From: Mycobacterium sp. E183
Lineage (GTDB): Bacteria; Actinomycetota; Actinomycetes; Mycobacteriales; Mycobacteriaceae
DNA: 64,000 nt
Reading direction: 5' to 3'
NCBI RefSeq assembly: GCF_001667735.1
Contig: NZ_LZJN01000105.1
Span: 62,001 to 126,000, forward strand
The position numbers and the translations under genes are program-made. Of the stretch, positions 25,916 through 34,581 are shown piece by piece (position 1 is the stretch's first letter; the number at the start of each line of letters is the position of its first letter). The notes below the pieces were generated by a model that made no database searches, was not told where the DNA came from, and saw nothing but the letters and a program-made list of their open reading frames with translations.

Positions 25916-27109
25916 GTGGATTTCTCGCGCGTCGAACTGTCCGACGAGGACGAGGCGTTCCGCGACGAAGCGCGGAACTTTCTGGGCACGCACATGACCG
26001 AAGAGATCAGGCGCCGGGACCGGGAAACGGGCGACAATTTCGACGAGGGCCTGCACCTGAAGTTCGGCGCCGCAGGCTATTTGGCGGCGGAGTGGAAACC
26101 GGAATCCGACGGCGGTTTCAGCCGGGTGCGGCGCCGCATCTGGGAGTTGGAGAAGCGGCGCGCACACGTTCCCTGGGTGACCTGGGGGACCACCGCGATG
26201 GTGGCTCGTTCGGTGGACAAGTTCGGGTCGGCGCAGCTGCGCGACGAGGTGTTACCGAAGGTCTTCAGCGGCGAGGTGAGGCTGTGCCTCGGCTACACCG
26301 AGCCCGAGGGCGGCTCCGACATCGCGACCTGCAAGACCCGCGCGGTCCGCGACGGCGACGGGTGGATCATCAACGGCTCCAAGATGTTCACGACCGGGGC
26401 CCATAACTGCCAGTACGTCTTCCTGATCACCAACACCGCCCCGGAGGCGCCGAAGCACAAGAGCCTGACCATGTTCCTGGTGCCGCTGAAGTCGCCGGGC
26501 ATCGACATCCAGGGCATCCGCACCGTGGACGGCGACCGGACCAACATCGTTTACTACAGCGATGTCCGCGTGGACGACAAGTACCGGCTGGGTGAGGTGA
26601 ACGGCGGCTGGACGGTGCTGCGAGAACCGCTCAACGTCGAGCACGGCGCAGTCGCCGCCGCCCCCGACGGGCTGCAGGACACGTCAATCATGATGCACCA
26701 GGCCGGATTTCTGTCTCAGGCGGTGGACAAGGCGGCGGCGAGCGTCACGCGGCCCGACGACGACGGGCGCCGGCTCGTCGACGACAAGTCGGTCGCGTAC
26801 CGCCTGGGCCGGTGCGTCGCCCGACTGGAGACGGCGCTAGCCACCCCGAGCATCTTCGGCCGGGTCGCCATCGCGCAAACCATGCGCGACATCTCCCCGG
26901 AACTCATGGACCTCCTCGGCGCGTCCTCGGCGCTGCCCTTCGGGACGCAAGGGGCCGCCGACGACGGCAGCGCCGAATACGCCTACCGATTCGCCCCGCT
27001 GGTCGGCATCTACGGCGGCACGCTGGAGGTGTTCCGCAACATGATCGCGCAGTACATGCTGGGTCTGGGTAAGCCGGCGTACGGGCCGCCGGCCAAGAAG
27101 GTCGGTTGA
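25916..27109 (+). CDS. acyl-CoA dehydrogenase, large subunit
   Basis: A 397-residue acyl-CoA dehydrogenase starting at GTG 25916 with GGAAGGAG (25901-25908) upstream. It has a clear FAD/substrate motif LGYTEPEGGSDIATCKTRA, IINGSKMFTTGAHNCQYVFLI, and the C-terminal IYGGTLEVFRNMIAQYMLGLGKP, where Gly takes the place of the Glu used by short-chain dehydrogenases. The base is therefore expected elsewhere, as in isovaleryl-type and two-subunit enzymes. With the preceding gene it probably forms one heteromeric enzyme. It ends the operon before a strong hairpin. Confidence 0.88.
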   Translation: MDFSRVELSDEDEAFRDEARNFLGTHMTEEIRRRDRETGDNFDEGLHLKFGAAGYLAAEWKPESDGGFSRVRRRIWELEKRRAHVPWVTWGTTAMVARSVDKFGSAQLRDEVLPKVFSGEVRLCLGYTEPEGGSDIATCKTRAVRDGDGWIINGSKMFTTGAHNCQYVFLITNTAPEAPKHKSLTMFLVPLKSPGIDIQGIRTVDGDRTNIVYYSDVRVDDKYRLGEVNGGWTVLREPLNVEHGAVAAAPDGLQDTSIMMHQAGFLSQAVDKAAASVTRPDDDGRRLVDDKSVAYRLGRCVARLETALATPSIFGRVAIAQTMRDISPELMDLLGASSALPFGTQGAADDGSAEYAYRFAPLVGIYGGTLEVFRNMIAQYMLGLGKPAYGPPAKKVG

Positions 27110-27114
27110 TAGCG

Positions 27115-27176
27115 CGCCGAACGTGCACTCAGGGCGAGAAATCGGCCAATTCTTCGCCCTGAGTGCACGTTCGGCG
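27115..27176. terminator. long hairpin between convergent operons (mycobacterial intergenic repeat type)
   Basis: A perfect 23-bp stem (27115-27137 with 27154-27176) and a 16-base loop lie exactly between the convergent stops of the acyl-CoA dehydrogenase and the CaiB gene. Sequences built around GAACGTGCACTC recur in intergenic hairpins of mycobacterial genomes; that is from memory and was not searched. It likely terminates both transcripts. Confidence 0.8.
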
Positions 27177-27214
27177 AAGTTTCAGGTCGTCACCGCGGCG
27201 GTCGCCGGCGTTCT

Positions 27215-28444
27215 TCATGCGATAGCACCCGAGTCCTTCAGTTCCTCGATGCGGTCCCAATCCATGCCGAGCTCCATCAACACCAGCTCGGTGTGCTCGG
27301 ACGCCTGTGGCGCGCGCGTGGTCACCAGCGGCTCGTGGTTGAACTGCACCGGACCGCGCACGACGCGGAAAGGCTTTCCGCCGCTGGCGAGCTCGACCTC
27401 GCTGACCATGTCGTTGGCCAGGGCCTGCTCGTCTTCGACCAGGTCGAGCAGGCTCTGGAACGGCGCCCACTGGCCCTTCATCGTCTTCAGGTGTTGCCGC
27501 CAATAGTCGAAGGGCTTGCCGGCGAAGGCCTTTGCGATCAGCTCGGCCGCCGCGCCGGCATTCTGAATCAGCGGCAGCACATCGGAGAAGCGGGGATCGT
27601 CGGCCGCCTCGGGGATGCCGAGATGCTCGAATGTGTCTCGGATCAAGCCGGTCGGACTGATGATGCACAGGTTGATGGTGCCGCCGTCGGAGGTTGCGTA
27701 GTTGCCCATGAAGGGGTTCACCGACATCGCGCCCGCGGCGCCCGGCATCGGGGTGCGCATCACCTGTCCGGTCTCCATGCCCTGCGTCACGCTCGCTCCC
27801 GCCGCCCACCAGGCGGTGCTCAGCAATGACACGTCGAGCTCGACGGCTTCGCCGGTGCGCTCGCGATGCAGCAGCGCCGCGGAGATGCCACCGGCGATGA
27901 ACATGCCGCCGATGGAGTCACCGAACGCTGGAATACCCTGCCCCAGTGCGCCGCCCAGCTCCTCGGGGGTTAGTGCGTACCCGATGCCGCTGCGCGTCCA
28001 GAACGCCGTCCCGTCGTAACCACCCACGTCACGCTCGGCGCCCTTGTCGCCGTACGCCGAACCTCGCGCGTATATGATGTTCGGGTTCACCGCGCGAATG
28101 TGCTCCACGTCGAACTTGTGCTTCTGCCGCTGCGCCGGCATGTAGTTGGTGAGGAACACGTCAGCGGTCTTGGCCAGCTCGTAGATCACCTCCTGGCCGC
28201 CCGGCGTCGAGACGTCGATCCCGACACTGCGCTTGCCCCGGTTGGGATGTTCCATCAGCGGATGCCGCTCCGGATCGAGTTGGATGCCACCCATGTTGAT
28301 GAAGCCGCGTTGGGTGTCGCCGCGCAGCGGGTGTTCGACCTTGATGACGTCCGCGCCCCAGTCCGCGAGGATCGCCCCCGCCGCCGGCACGAACGTGAAT
28401 TGCGCGAGTTCCAGGACCCGGAAGCCCGACATAACTTTGACCAT
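27215..28444 (-). CDS. CaiB/BaiF-type CoA-transferase (family III)
   Basis: A 409-residue family III CoA-transferase or racemase. ATG 28444 (MVKVMSGF) is chosen; upstream frame to 28570 lies inside the P450 gene. Signatures are FRVLELAQFTFVPAAGAILADWGADVIKVEHP (in pieces), NRGKRSVGIDVSTPGGQ, DVFLTNYMPAQRQK, and DVGGYDGTAFWTRSGIGY, where the Asp is the expected catalytic acyl carrier. It follows the P450 gene after 11 bp, so both are expressed from operator site 4. It may attach CoA to the P450 product, or epimerise a methyl branch made by terminal hydroxylation and oxidation. Inference only. Confidence 0.88.
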   Translation of the reverse strand: MVKVMSGFRVLELAQFTFVPAAGAILADWGADVIKVEHPLRGDTQRGFINMGGIQLDPERHPLMEHPNRGKRSVGIDVSTPGGQEVIYELAKTADVFLTNYMPAQRQKHKFDVEHIRAVNPNIIYARGSAYGDKGAERDVGGYDGTAFWTRSGIGYALTPEELGGALGQGIPAFGDSIGGMFIAGGISAALLHRERTGEAVELDVSLLSTAWWAAGASVTQGMETGQVMRTPMPGAAGAMSVNPFMGNYATSDGGTINLCIISPTGLIRDTFEHLGIPEAADDPRFSDVLPLIQNAGAAAELIAKAFAGKPFDYWRQHLKTMKGQWAPFQSLLDLVEDEQALANDMVSEVELASGGKPFRVVRGPVQFNHEPLVTTRAPQASEHTELVLMELGMDWDRIEELKDSGAIA

Positions 28445-28455
28445 TTTCTCAGACC

Positions 28456-29652
28456 CTACTTTGCGTCGAACGTCACGGGAAGCGAAGTCGGCGAACGGAA
28501 CGGCTGGCCGTGGATGTGGGGGTCGTCCTCGGTCAGCAGGCTGACGTTGGTCACTCGATCCAGCAGGCACTCGACCGCGACGCGGGTTTCCAACCGCGCG
28601 AGGTGCAGGCCCAGACAGGTGTGCTCACCGGCGGCGAACGAGATGTGCGGCAGGGGCTTGCGGAAGATGTCGAATTCCTCCGCACGCTCCCAGCGCCGCT
28701 CGTCGCGGTTCGCGGACCCGATGCACACGCCGATCACAGACCGCGCCGGGATCTCGACCCCCTCCAGCTCGGTGTCTTCGGTGGTGAAGCGCTGCACGGT
28801 GGTGAGCGGTGTCTCGTAACGCAACCCCTCCTCGATCGCCTGCGGCAGCAGCCCGGGGTGGTCCCGCACCGCGGCGAACTGGTCCGGATGGGCGAGCAGC
28901 AGGTAGAGCAGGTTGCCCGACGAGCGGTACGTGGTCTCCAACCCGGCCGGCAACAGCAGCCGCAGGAAGGAGTAAATGCTTTCGTCGCTTAGCCTTTCGC
29001 CGTCGATCTCCGCCGTCACCAGGTCGCCGATGATGTCCTCGGTGGGTTCGGACTTGCGCCGTTCGATCTGCTCGACGAAGTAGTCCTTGAGCGCCGCCGA
29101 CGCCTCGAAGGCGCGTTCGTAGTCGACGTGGTAGCTGATCAATTGCACGGCGCGCTTGCGGAAGGTCGGCAGATCGTCGGCGGGCAACCCGAGCAATCGG
29201 GCGATGACGCGAGTGGGAAATTCGAAGGTGAAGTTCCGGACCAAGTCGGCTTTGCCGGTGTGGATGAACTCGTCGATCAGCGCGTTGCAGATGGGCCGGA
29301 CGATGGTGTTCTCCCAGCGGGCCAGCGCCTTGGATTTGAAAGCGGCGGAGACGAGGTTGCGATGGTCGCGATGCTTCTTGCCTTCCATCGCCAGGATGGT
29401 CGGCCCCATGAAGAGCCCGATCGTCTTGTCGTATGGCGCGGAGCTGAAAGTCCGGCCGTCGCGGAACACCGTGTTCACCGCATCGAAGGACACCGCGGAG
29501 TACTCCCGCTTGGGCATCAGCGACTCGGGCGTCTTGGAATAGTCCATCACCGTCCCGCGGAACACCCCGGACTCGAGACGCTTGCGGGCGAAGAACGGGT
29601 AGGGATCGCGCAGGCTGACGGTCTCGTCACTGCTGCGAACGTCGGTCGTCAC
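28456..29652 (-). CDS. cytochrome P450
   Basis: A 398-residue soluble bacterial P450. Helix I reads LLLPAGLETTYRSSGNLLYLLL with Glu-Thr in the oxygen-activating position, ExxR is EEGLRYETPL, and the heme loop is ISFAAGEHTCLGLHLARLE with Cys346 as ligand. The GTG at 29652 (VTTDVRSSD) is preferred because GGAG lies six bases before it and the frame upstream runs into the operator. Close similarity in helix I, ExxR and C-terminal PFRSPTSLPVTF to the P450 at 57493-58719 shows that they are paralogs. It needs ferredoxin and reductase; the Rieske ferredoxin at 58865 is not an obvious partner. Confidence 0.93.
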   Translation of the reverse strand: MTTDVRSSDETVSLRDPYPFFARKRLESGVFRGTVMDYSKTPESLMPKREYSAVSFDAVNTVFRDGRTFSSAPYDKTIGLFMGPTILAMEGKKHRDHRNLVSAAFKSKALARWENTIVRPICNALIDEFIHTGKADLVRNFTFEFPTRVIARLLGLPADDLPTFRKRAVQLISYHVDYERAFEASAALKDYFVEQIERRKSEPTEDIIGDLVTAEIDGERLSDESIYSFLRLLLPAGLETTYRSSGNLLYLLLAHPDQFAAVRDHPGLLPQAIEEGLRYETPLTTVQRFTTEDTELEGVEIPARSVIGVCIGSANRDERRWERAEEFDIFRKPLPHISFAAGEHTCLGLHLARLETRVAVECLLDRVTNVSLLTEDDPHIHGQPFRSPTSLPVTFDAK

Positions 29653-29703
29653 GTAGCACTCCAGCATCTCCAGCAGAAACGGGGCAGGCCTCGCGTAAGA
29701 TCG

Positions 29704-29722
29704 TACTGTAATTCTTACAGTA
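29704..29722. promoter_or_regulatory. 19-bp palindromic operator, site 4 (perfect palindrome)
   Basis: TACTGTAA-TTC-TTACAGTA, an exact 8-bp inverted repeat around a 3-bp spacer. It is the best copy of the motif and defines the consensus. It lies 51 bp upstream of the P450-CaiB operon start at 29652, in a GC-rich genome where such an AT-rich palindrome is unlikely by chance. Confidence 0.78.
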
Positions 29723-29793
29723 GACAATATGGGCGGGGCTGCCCGGGTCGGGCGAGTCAGCGGCGACTGCCGAGATGCCCGTGGATTGCGAAC

Positions 29794-30687
29794 TCAGGCG
29801 CTATCCCTTACTTCGCGACCGCAGAGCCGTTCAACTCCCCGCAGGAGTGCGGAGTGGTCGAGGCTTCCGTCGCCGTTGGCCCGGGCGGCGGCCATGAGTT
29901 GCGCGACGAGGGAACCGACAGGGCTGATGGCGCCGACCATGCGGGCTGCTTCGGCGAAGATGCCGAGGTCTTTGTGGTGCAGGTCGATGCGGAAGCCGGG
30001 CGTGAAAGACCTGCTCAGCATGTTGTGGGCTTTCTGATCAAGTACCGCTGATCCGGCGAGGCCCGCGCTGAGGACACTGATCGCCGCGTGAGTGTCCACA
30101 CCATGCGCTTCGAGGAAGACGAGCGCCTCGGCAAGGAGTTGTATGTTGCCCGCGACGATGAGCTGGTTGGCGGCCTTCAACGTCTGCCCTGAGCCGCAGG
30201 GTCCGACGAGTGCGGCGTGGGCGCTGACCGCTTGCAGCACTGGTTGCGCCGCCGCGAAGTCCTCAGGGCTGCCGCCCACCATGACCGAGAGTTCGGCGTT
30301 GATGGCGCCAACCTGGCCGCCCGAAACGGGGGCGTCGATCATCCGGAGACCGCGCTGGCGCGCCCGGCTGGACAGCGTGCGTGTGACCTCGGGCCGGATG
30401 CTGGAGAAGTCGATGATCAGCGCACCCGGTTGGGCCGTCTCGAAAACTCCACCGTCGGCGGTTAGCACGGCTTCGACGTCGGGGGAGTCGGGCAGCATGA
30501 GGGCGACGATGTCGGCGTGCTGGACCGCGTCGGCGATGGAGTCGGCGGCAACACCGCCGGCGGCGACGAGGTCGGAAACTCGGTGACGCGATCGGTTGTA
30601 TCCGGTCACCTGATGACCCGCGCGGACGAGGTTGACCGCCATGGGACTGCCCATGATTCCGAGACCGATGAAGGCGACCGCACTCAC
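29794..30687 (-). CDS. 3-hydroxyisobutyrate dehydrogenase / tartronate-semialdehyde reductase family protein
   Basis: A 297-residue beta-hydroxyacid dehydrogenase. The dinucleotide motif is FIGLGIMGSPMAVNL, then DAPVSGGQVGAINAELSVMVGG (substrate loop), GQTLKAANQLIVAGNIQ with the catalytic Lys in LKAANQ, and a C-terminal GFRIDLHHKDLGI. These features fit NAD(P)-dependent oxidation or reduction of small beta-hydroxy acids. GTG 30687 (VSAVAFIG) is chosen because GCGAGGG lies upstream; ATG 30714 would add nine residues. It starts a minus-strand group with hydrolases unlike the CoA-based operons around it. Confidence 0.88.
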   Translation of the reverse strand: MSAVAFIGLGIMGSPMAVNLVRAGHQVTGYNRSRHRVSDLVAAGGVAADSIADAVQHADIVALMLPDSPDVEAVLTADGGVFETAQPGALIIDFSSIRPEVTRTLSSRARQRGLRMIDAPVSGGQVGAINAELSVMVGGSPEDFAAAQPVLQAVSAHAALVGPCGSGQTLKAANQLIVAGNIQLLAEALVFLEAHGVDTHAAISVLSAGLAGSAVLDQKAHNMLSRSFTPGFRIDLHHKDLGIFAEAARMVGAISPVGSLVAQLMAAARANGDGSLDHSALLRGVERLCGREVRDSA

Positions 30688-30738
30688 TACGACCCTCGCT
30701 TTTCTTTGATTCAACCGATTCGGAGCGGCAGAACCGCG

Positions 30739-31698
30739 TCAGGTGGGAAAGAAGCTCGATAGCGCGGCGGCGGTCTCGTCGGGCAGCGTTTCGGGGATGA
30801 AGTGCCCCGATGGCAGCGTCGTCGCGGTGACAGTTGCAGCACATTGGGCTTGCCAGAGGGCGTGAGCGTCGAACAGGCGATGCACTGCTCCGTTCTCGGC
30901 GGTCAGAACCTGTGTGTCGCAGGCGATCCGATGTCCGCGATCGCGACTGTGTTGATCGTGTTCGAGGTCGATGCCGGCGCTGGCCCGGTAGTCCTCGGCG
31001 GTGCTGTGCAGCGTCTCGGGAGTGCAGAAAGCGCGTTCGTACTCGGCAATCACCTCGCGTTCAAGGTAGTCGTCGTTCCCGCCTGATAGTTGTCGTAGCA
31101 CGATGGCCAGGTAAGCGGCCGGGTTGCCTCCGATGAGAAGTTCGGGCAGTGGGGCGGCCTGAATGAGCAGGAACCAGTGAAAGTAGGCGGTCGCGAACTC
31201 TTGGTTGGTGGCCCTGTACATGTCGAGGGTGGGGGCTATGTCGATCAGAGACAGCTTCCTGACTCGGTGTGGGTGATCCAGCGCCAGGCGGGCCGCAACG
31301 CGCGCCCCGCGGTCGTGCCCACAGAGGTAGAACGAGTCTCGTCCGAGCTGATCCACGACCGCGACGAGGTCGTTGGCCATGGTCCGCTTGCTGTAATTGC
31401 TGTGATCGGGTAACCCGACCGGTTTGGCGGAGGCCCCGTAGCCGCGGAGGTCGGGTATGACCAGGAAGTAGCGGTCCCGCAGCCGGCCGGCGATGTGGCG
31501 CCACATCAAGTGGGTCTCGGGGTAGCCGTGCACGAGCAGTAGTGCGGGTCCGCCAGGGTTGCCGCCCCACCGGGCGTAGATAGCCGTTCCGTCGATATCG
31601 AAGGTACCGGCGTCGAATCCGGGGAACCAGCGCGAGTCCGCTTGTGCGACAGTCTGTTTTGGGTTTGGGCGGTCGCCGGGTTGGGCGTTGTCGATCAT
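30739..31698 (-). CDS. alpha/beta hydrolase resembling haloacetate (fluoroacetate) dehalogenase
   Basis: A 319-residue alpha/beta hydrolase. The nucleophile elbow CGHDRGAR has Asp129, with Arg130 and Arg133 at the +1 and +4 positions that bind the carboxylate in fluoroacetate dehalogenases. The oxyanion strand is LLVHGYPETHLMW, FHWFLLIQAAP supplies the His-Trp pair that binds the halide in that family, and SGHFIPE gives the catalytic His (His299). These coincidences make a haloacetate dehalogenase-like role more likely than a generic esterase, though the halide specificity is not proven. It lies next to an HIBADH-like gene and another Asp-type hydrolase. Confidence 0.84.
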   Translation of the reverse strand: MIDNAQPGDRPNPKQTVAQADSRWFPGFDAGTFDIDGTAIYARWGGNPGGPALLLVHGYPETHLMWRHIAGRLRDRYFLVIPDLRGYGASAKPVGLPDHSNYSKRTMANDLVAVVDQLGRDSFYLCGHDRGARVAARLALDHPHRVRKLSLIDIAPTLDMYRATNQEFATAYFHWFLLIQAAPLPELLIGGNPAAYLAIVLRQLSGGNDDYLEREVIAEYERAFCTPETLHSTAEDYRASAGIDLEHDQHSRDRGHRIACDTQVLTAENGAVHRLFDAHALWQAQCAATVTATTLPSGHFIPETLPDETAAALSSFFPT

Positions 31699-31797
31699 GT
31701 TCAGTGCGGCTCGGCGGGTGCACCCGACGATCTCATGACAATGGCCCTTTCGTGAGTGATGCGAGGTGCGAAACCGGAACTCCGGTGTGGCCGATGG

Positions 31798-32661
31798 TCA
31801 CCGGCTGATGTGTTCCAGGAGGTGCTTGGACCACATGTCAGGTGACTCCAGTGGGCTGAAATGGCCGCAGTTGTCAAGGTACTCGAGGGTGAAGTCTTCG
31901 TAGAAGTCATCCAGGGTGTCGCTCCATGCCTGTGGGAACAGGGGGTCCTGGTCCGGCCACAAGATGGTGATGGGCTTGGCGAACCTGTCTTCCCGTGCCG
32001 GCGTCGTCTCGTTTGCGTAGAAGGTGATCGGATTGCCCTCAGGGTTGCGGAACCACAGGACGCCGGCCAGGAATGCCCCTGGTGCGCAGTGGTTCTCGGT
32101 TAGGTGGTCAAGGAGGTCGTCGACAACGGTCGATCCGGGCGCCGACCAGTTCACCAGGTTTTCCTTGAGTGCAGCGCGGACGGCGCCGGGCTTGCCGTCG
32201 ATGATTTCTTCGACGAGTTCCGACTTGTAGAAGATGGCGTGCACGAACGCGTTCACCGCGTCCTCTTCGAGAATCCGCCGCCCGACGCCCAGGGTGGGCG
32301 GTGCGACTACCAGCGATCGCACCAGATCGGGCCGGGTCGATGCGACCGTCTGGGCGGTGAAGCTGCCGATGTCGTATCCGCCCAGCACGGCATTGCTGAT
32401 ACCCAATTCTTCGAGCAGGGCAATGACGCTGCCCACCTGGCGACTGAGTGCGTAGGCCGTTGGATCGCTCAGGTGTTTGTCCGACTTGCCGTAACCGCGC
32501 AAGTCGATCACGGTGACATCGGCGTGCTCCACCAGTTGCGGCATGACCCTGGAGTACTCCCGGTGGTCGCCGGGGTTGCCGTGAATCAGGACGACCGGGA
32601 CACCTTGCCCGGAGCGCTCGTAGTAGAGCTTGAAACCGTCGTGTTCGCTCGAGTAGGGCAC
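31798..32661 (-). CDS. alpha/beta hydrolase with Asp nucleophile
   Basis: A 287-residue alpha/beta hydrolase. The elbow VLGGYDIGSFTAQ has Asp rather than Ser, as in epoxide hydrolases and dehalogenases. The oxyanion strand is VLIHGNPGDHREY, LRGYGKSDKHLSDP follows, and CGHFSPLESP provides the His. A likely acid is in LWPDQDPLFPQ. It lacks the Arg pair of the neighbouring haloacetate-type enzyme, so its substrate differs. The ATG at 32661 has AGGAAGGAT in front. It is 99 bp upstream of the previous gene and probably co-transcribed. Confidence 0.84.
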   Translation of the reverse strand: MPYSSEHDGFKLYYERSGQGVPVVLIHGNPGDHREYSRVMPQLVEHADVTVIDLRGYGKSDKHLSDPTAYALSRQVGSVIALLEELGISNAVLGGYDIGSFTAQTVASTRPDLVRSLVVAPPTLGVGRRILEEDAVNAFVHAIFYKSELVEEIIDGKPGAVRAALKENLVNWSAPGSTVVDDLLDHLTENHCAPGAFLAGVLWFRNPEGNPITFYANETTPAREDRFAKPITILWPDQDPLFPQAWSDTLDDFYEDFTLEYLDNCGHFSPLESPDMWSKHLLEHISR

Positions 32662-32903
32662 GGAACCAATCCTTCCTGTCGGCGCACCAGCGCCTCGCGA
32701 TCCGCGACGGTGCTGCTCCGAAAAGGGTTTACCCGGAGCCGGTTCGGGGCTCTCCGTAGTGATCGTAAAAGCTGGCCCGAGGTCAGATCGCCAGCTGGCT
32801 GGAATCGATCGCCTTCTGACTCATTTTGCCCGCCGGGACGCTCGTCAGCCGCCGGAAGGGACGCGGTCCGCGGTGCCTGCTCGCAGTCGCAGCGAGACGC
32901 CAC

Positions 32904-33905
32904 CTAGTTGGTCAGCCCGCATTGTCGGTCAGTACCGGCATGTGTGTCGACGGTCCGGAAAGCTTGCCGGTACGCCTGGGGGCTGACGCCGACGATGCGC
33001 CGGAATGCGGGACGGAGCGACACCGCGGTGGCCAGACCTACCTGTCGCGCAATGGCGTCGACGGTCAGCTCGGTGCGCTCCAAAAGATTCTGGGCGCGCA
33101 GGATCCGTTGGTGCAGTAGCCATTGCAGCGGCGAGACCCCTGTTTGGACCCGGAAGCGGCGATCGAAGGTCCGCCGACTCAGGCCGGCTCGTGCGGCGAG
33201 CGCGTCAATGTCCACATGCTGCAGATGAGCGATGGCGTATTCCATCACCCTTCCCAATTCGACGTCTTCGGACCGGAGGGGGACCGGGCGATCGACAAAC
33301 TGTGCTTGGCTGCCGCATCGTGCGGGCGACAGGACGAGATGACGGGCTATCGCCGTGGCCGCGGCGGCGCCCCAGTGGCGTCGCACGACATGAAGGCAGG
33401 CATCCAGACCAGCTGCCGTCCCGGCGCTGGTGACAATGTCGCCGTCGTCGATGAAGAGGACCGAGGGGTCAACGCGCACCGATGGATACCGCGCTGCCAG
33501 CGTGGGTGCATGGAACCAGTGTGCGGCGGCCCGCCGGCCGTCGAGCAGACCGGTGGCTGCGAGGACGAACGCGCCCATACACAGGCTCACGATCAAGGCG
33601 CCGTCGGCGTGTGCTGTGCGGACTGCTTCCAGTGACCCTGGGGGTGGGGCGTCATGAGGACTGCGCCAGCCGGGTAAGACCACAATCCCGGCGCGGTCCA
33701 GGGCCTCTAGCCCATGCGGTGGATCGAATCCAACACCGTCGCTGGTGCGCATCCGACCGGTTTCGCCGGCAACCGGTAGCACGGTGAATGCGGGAGCCCC
33801 GGCAGGATTCATGCCGAACACGCTCATCGGCACCGATGTCTCGAACATCGACGCCCCGTTGAACATCAGCACGGCGATGGTGCGCAGGCTTCGGCCTCCG
33901 CCCAC
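32904..33905 (-). CDS. GlxA-type AraC regulator with DJ-1/PfpI domain
   Basis: A 333-residue regulator. The N-terminal DJ-1 domain shows IAVLMFNGASMFETSVPMSVFGM, VSLCMGAFVLAATGLLDG with Cys in the elbow, and DIVTSAGTAAGLDACLHVV. The C-terminal AraC part has IDALAARAGLSRRTFDRRFRVQTGVSP and AIARQVGLATAVSLRPAFRRIVGVSPQAYR. GTG 33905 is chosen because the protein then has the family length; the frame goes on to 34238 but is Pro/Arg-rich and not protein-like. It is upstream of the two Asp-type hydrolases and the HIBADH-like gene in the same direction and may activate them. Confidence 0.86.
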   Translation of the reverse strand: MGGGRSLRTIAVLMFNGASMFETSVPMSVFGMNPAGAPAFTVLPVAGETGRMRTSDGVGFDPPHGLEALDRAGIVVLPGWRSPHDAPPPGSLEAVRTAHADGALIVSLCMGAFVLAATGLLDGRRAAAHWFHAPTLAARYPSVRVDPSVLFIDDGDIVTSAGTAAGLDACLHVVRRHWGAAAATAIARHLVLSPARCGSQAQFVDRPVPLRSEDVELGRVMEYAIAHLQHVDIDALAARAGLSRRTFDRRFRVQTGVSPLQWLLHQRILRAQNLLERTELTVDAIARQVGLATAVSLRPAFRRIVGVSPQAYRQAFRTVDTHAGTDRQCGLTN

Positions 33906-34581
33906 GCGGCGAGCACCGGTCGAATTAATGCCGCCCGCATCGCGCGCGATCCCAACGCTGTCCTCACGCCGCGTCGGGAGTTGATGCGTTACCGGTGTGG
34001 TGAATAGTGGCCGTGACGTCGGATGCGCGGAGGTCAGCGCAGCCGGATGTCGACTGCGATTGCCCGGCCGCGGCGGGGCGGTGGGCGGGGAACTCCGCTC
34101 GATTCGGTCTAGAGTGAATTCCATAGCATGTGTCCGGTCACTTTGGTTGCGCTGCAACGTGTTTGAGTGCGGCCGGTTTGTTGGTCTCGCCGGCAAGTCG
34201 TGGGTGGTGATGTATCCCGCGTTCGAGTTGCGTCTCACCGTGGTCCCCGTGGTTCCTCCCCAGGCCCAGCTGTGTCCCTCGTACCTTCACCGATCGCGCT
34301 CCCCGCCCACCCGGTCACGTCGTCGCGGCCCTGCAACGCGGAGGCTCTGATGGCTTATGTTTGCGCGCGAAACCGTCTCAGTGTGTGCCGGGGCTGCACG
34401 ACGTTGTGCCTCCGCTGCAGACGGCCGGGGCGGACCTTGCCGAAGGGTGATGGCGCCGAACCCGGGGCAGCAGTGGTGCGCCGCGCAGAGCGCTCCAACT
34501 CACGCCGCCCGGAGGGGCGAGGCGGTTGCCGCGCAGACCGACGTCGCAGCTGGCGTGGTGCAGCTGTGCCCCGCGGGACCC
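33906..34581. other. 676-bp gene-poor region
   Basis: No supported gene lies here. Open frames on both strands are Pro/Arg-rich and resemble no family. It must hold the promoter of the GlxA-type regulator (start 33905). A relatively AT-rich patch is at 34110-34170. No palindrome of the 19-bp class was found. Confidence 0.5.

Noticed and set aside
32790..32920. Minus-strand fragment reading as PFRRLTSVPAGKMSQKAI, resembling the end of an enzyme
   Set aside because: Only about 40 codons, no upstream coding part and no clear family; it could be a relic but evidence is too thin to annotate.
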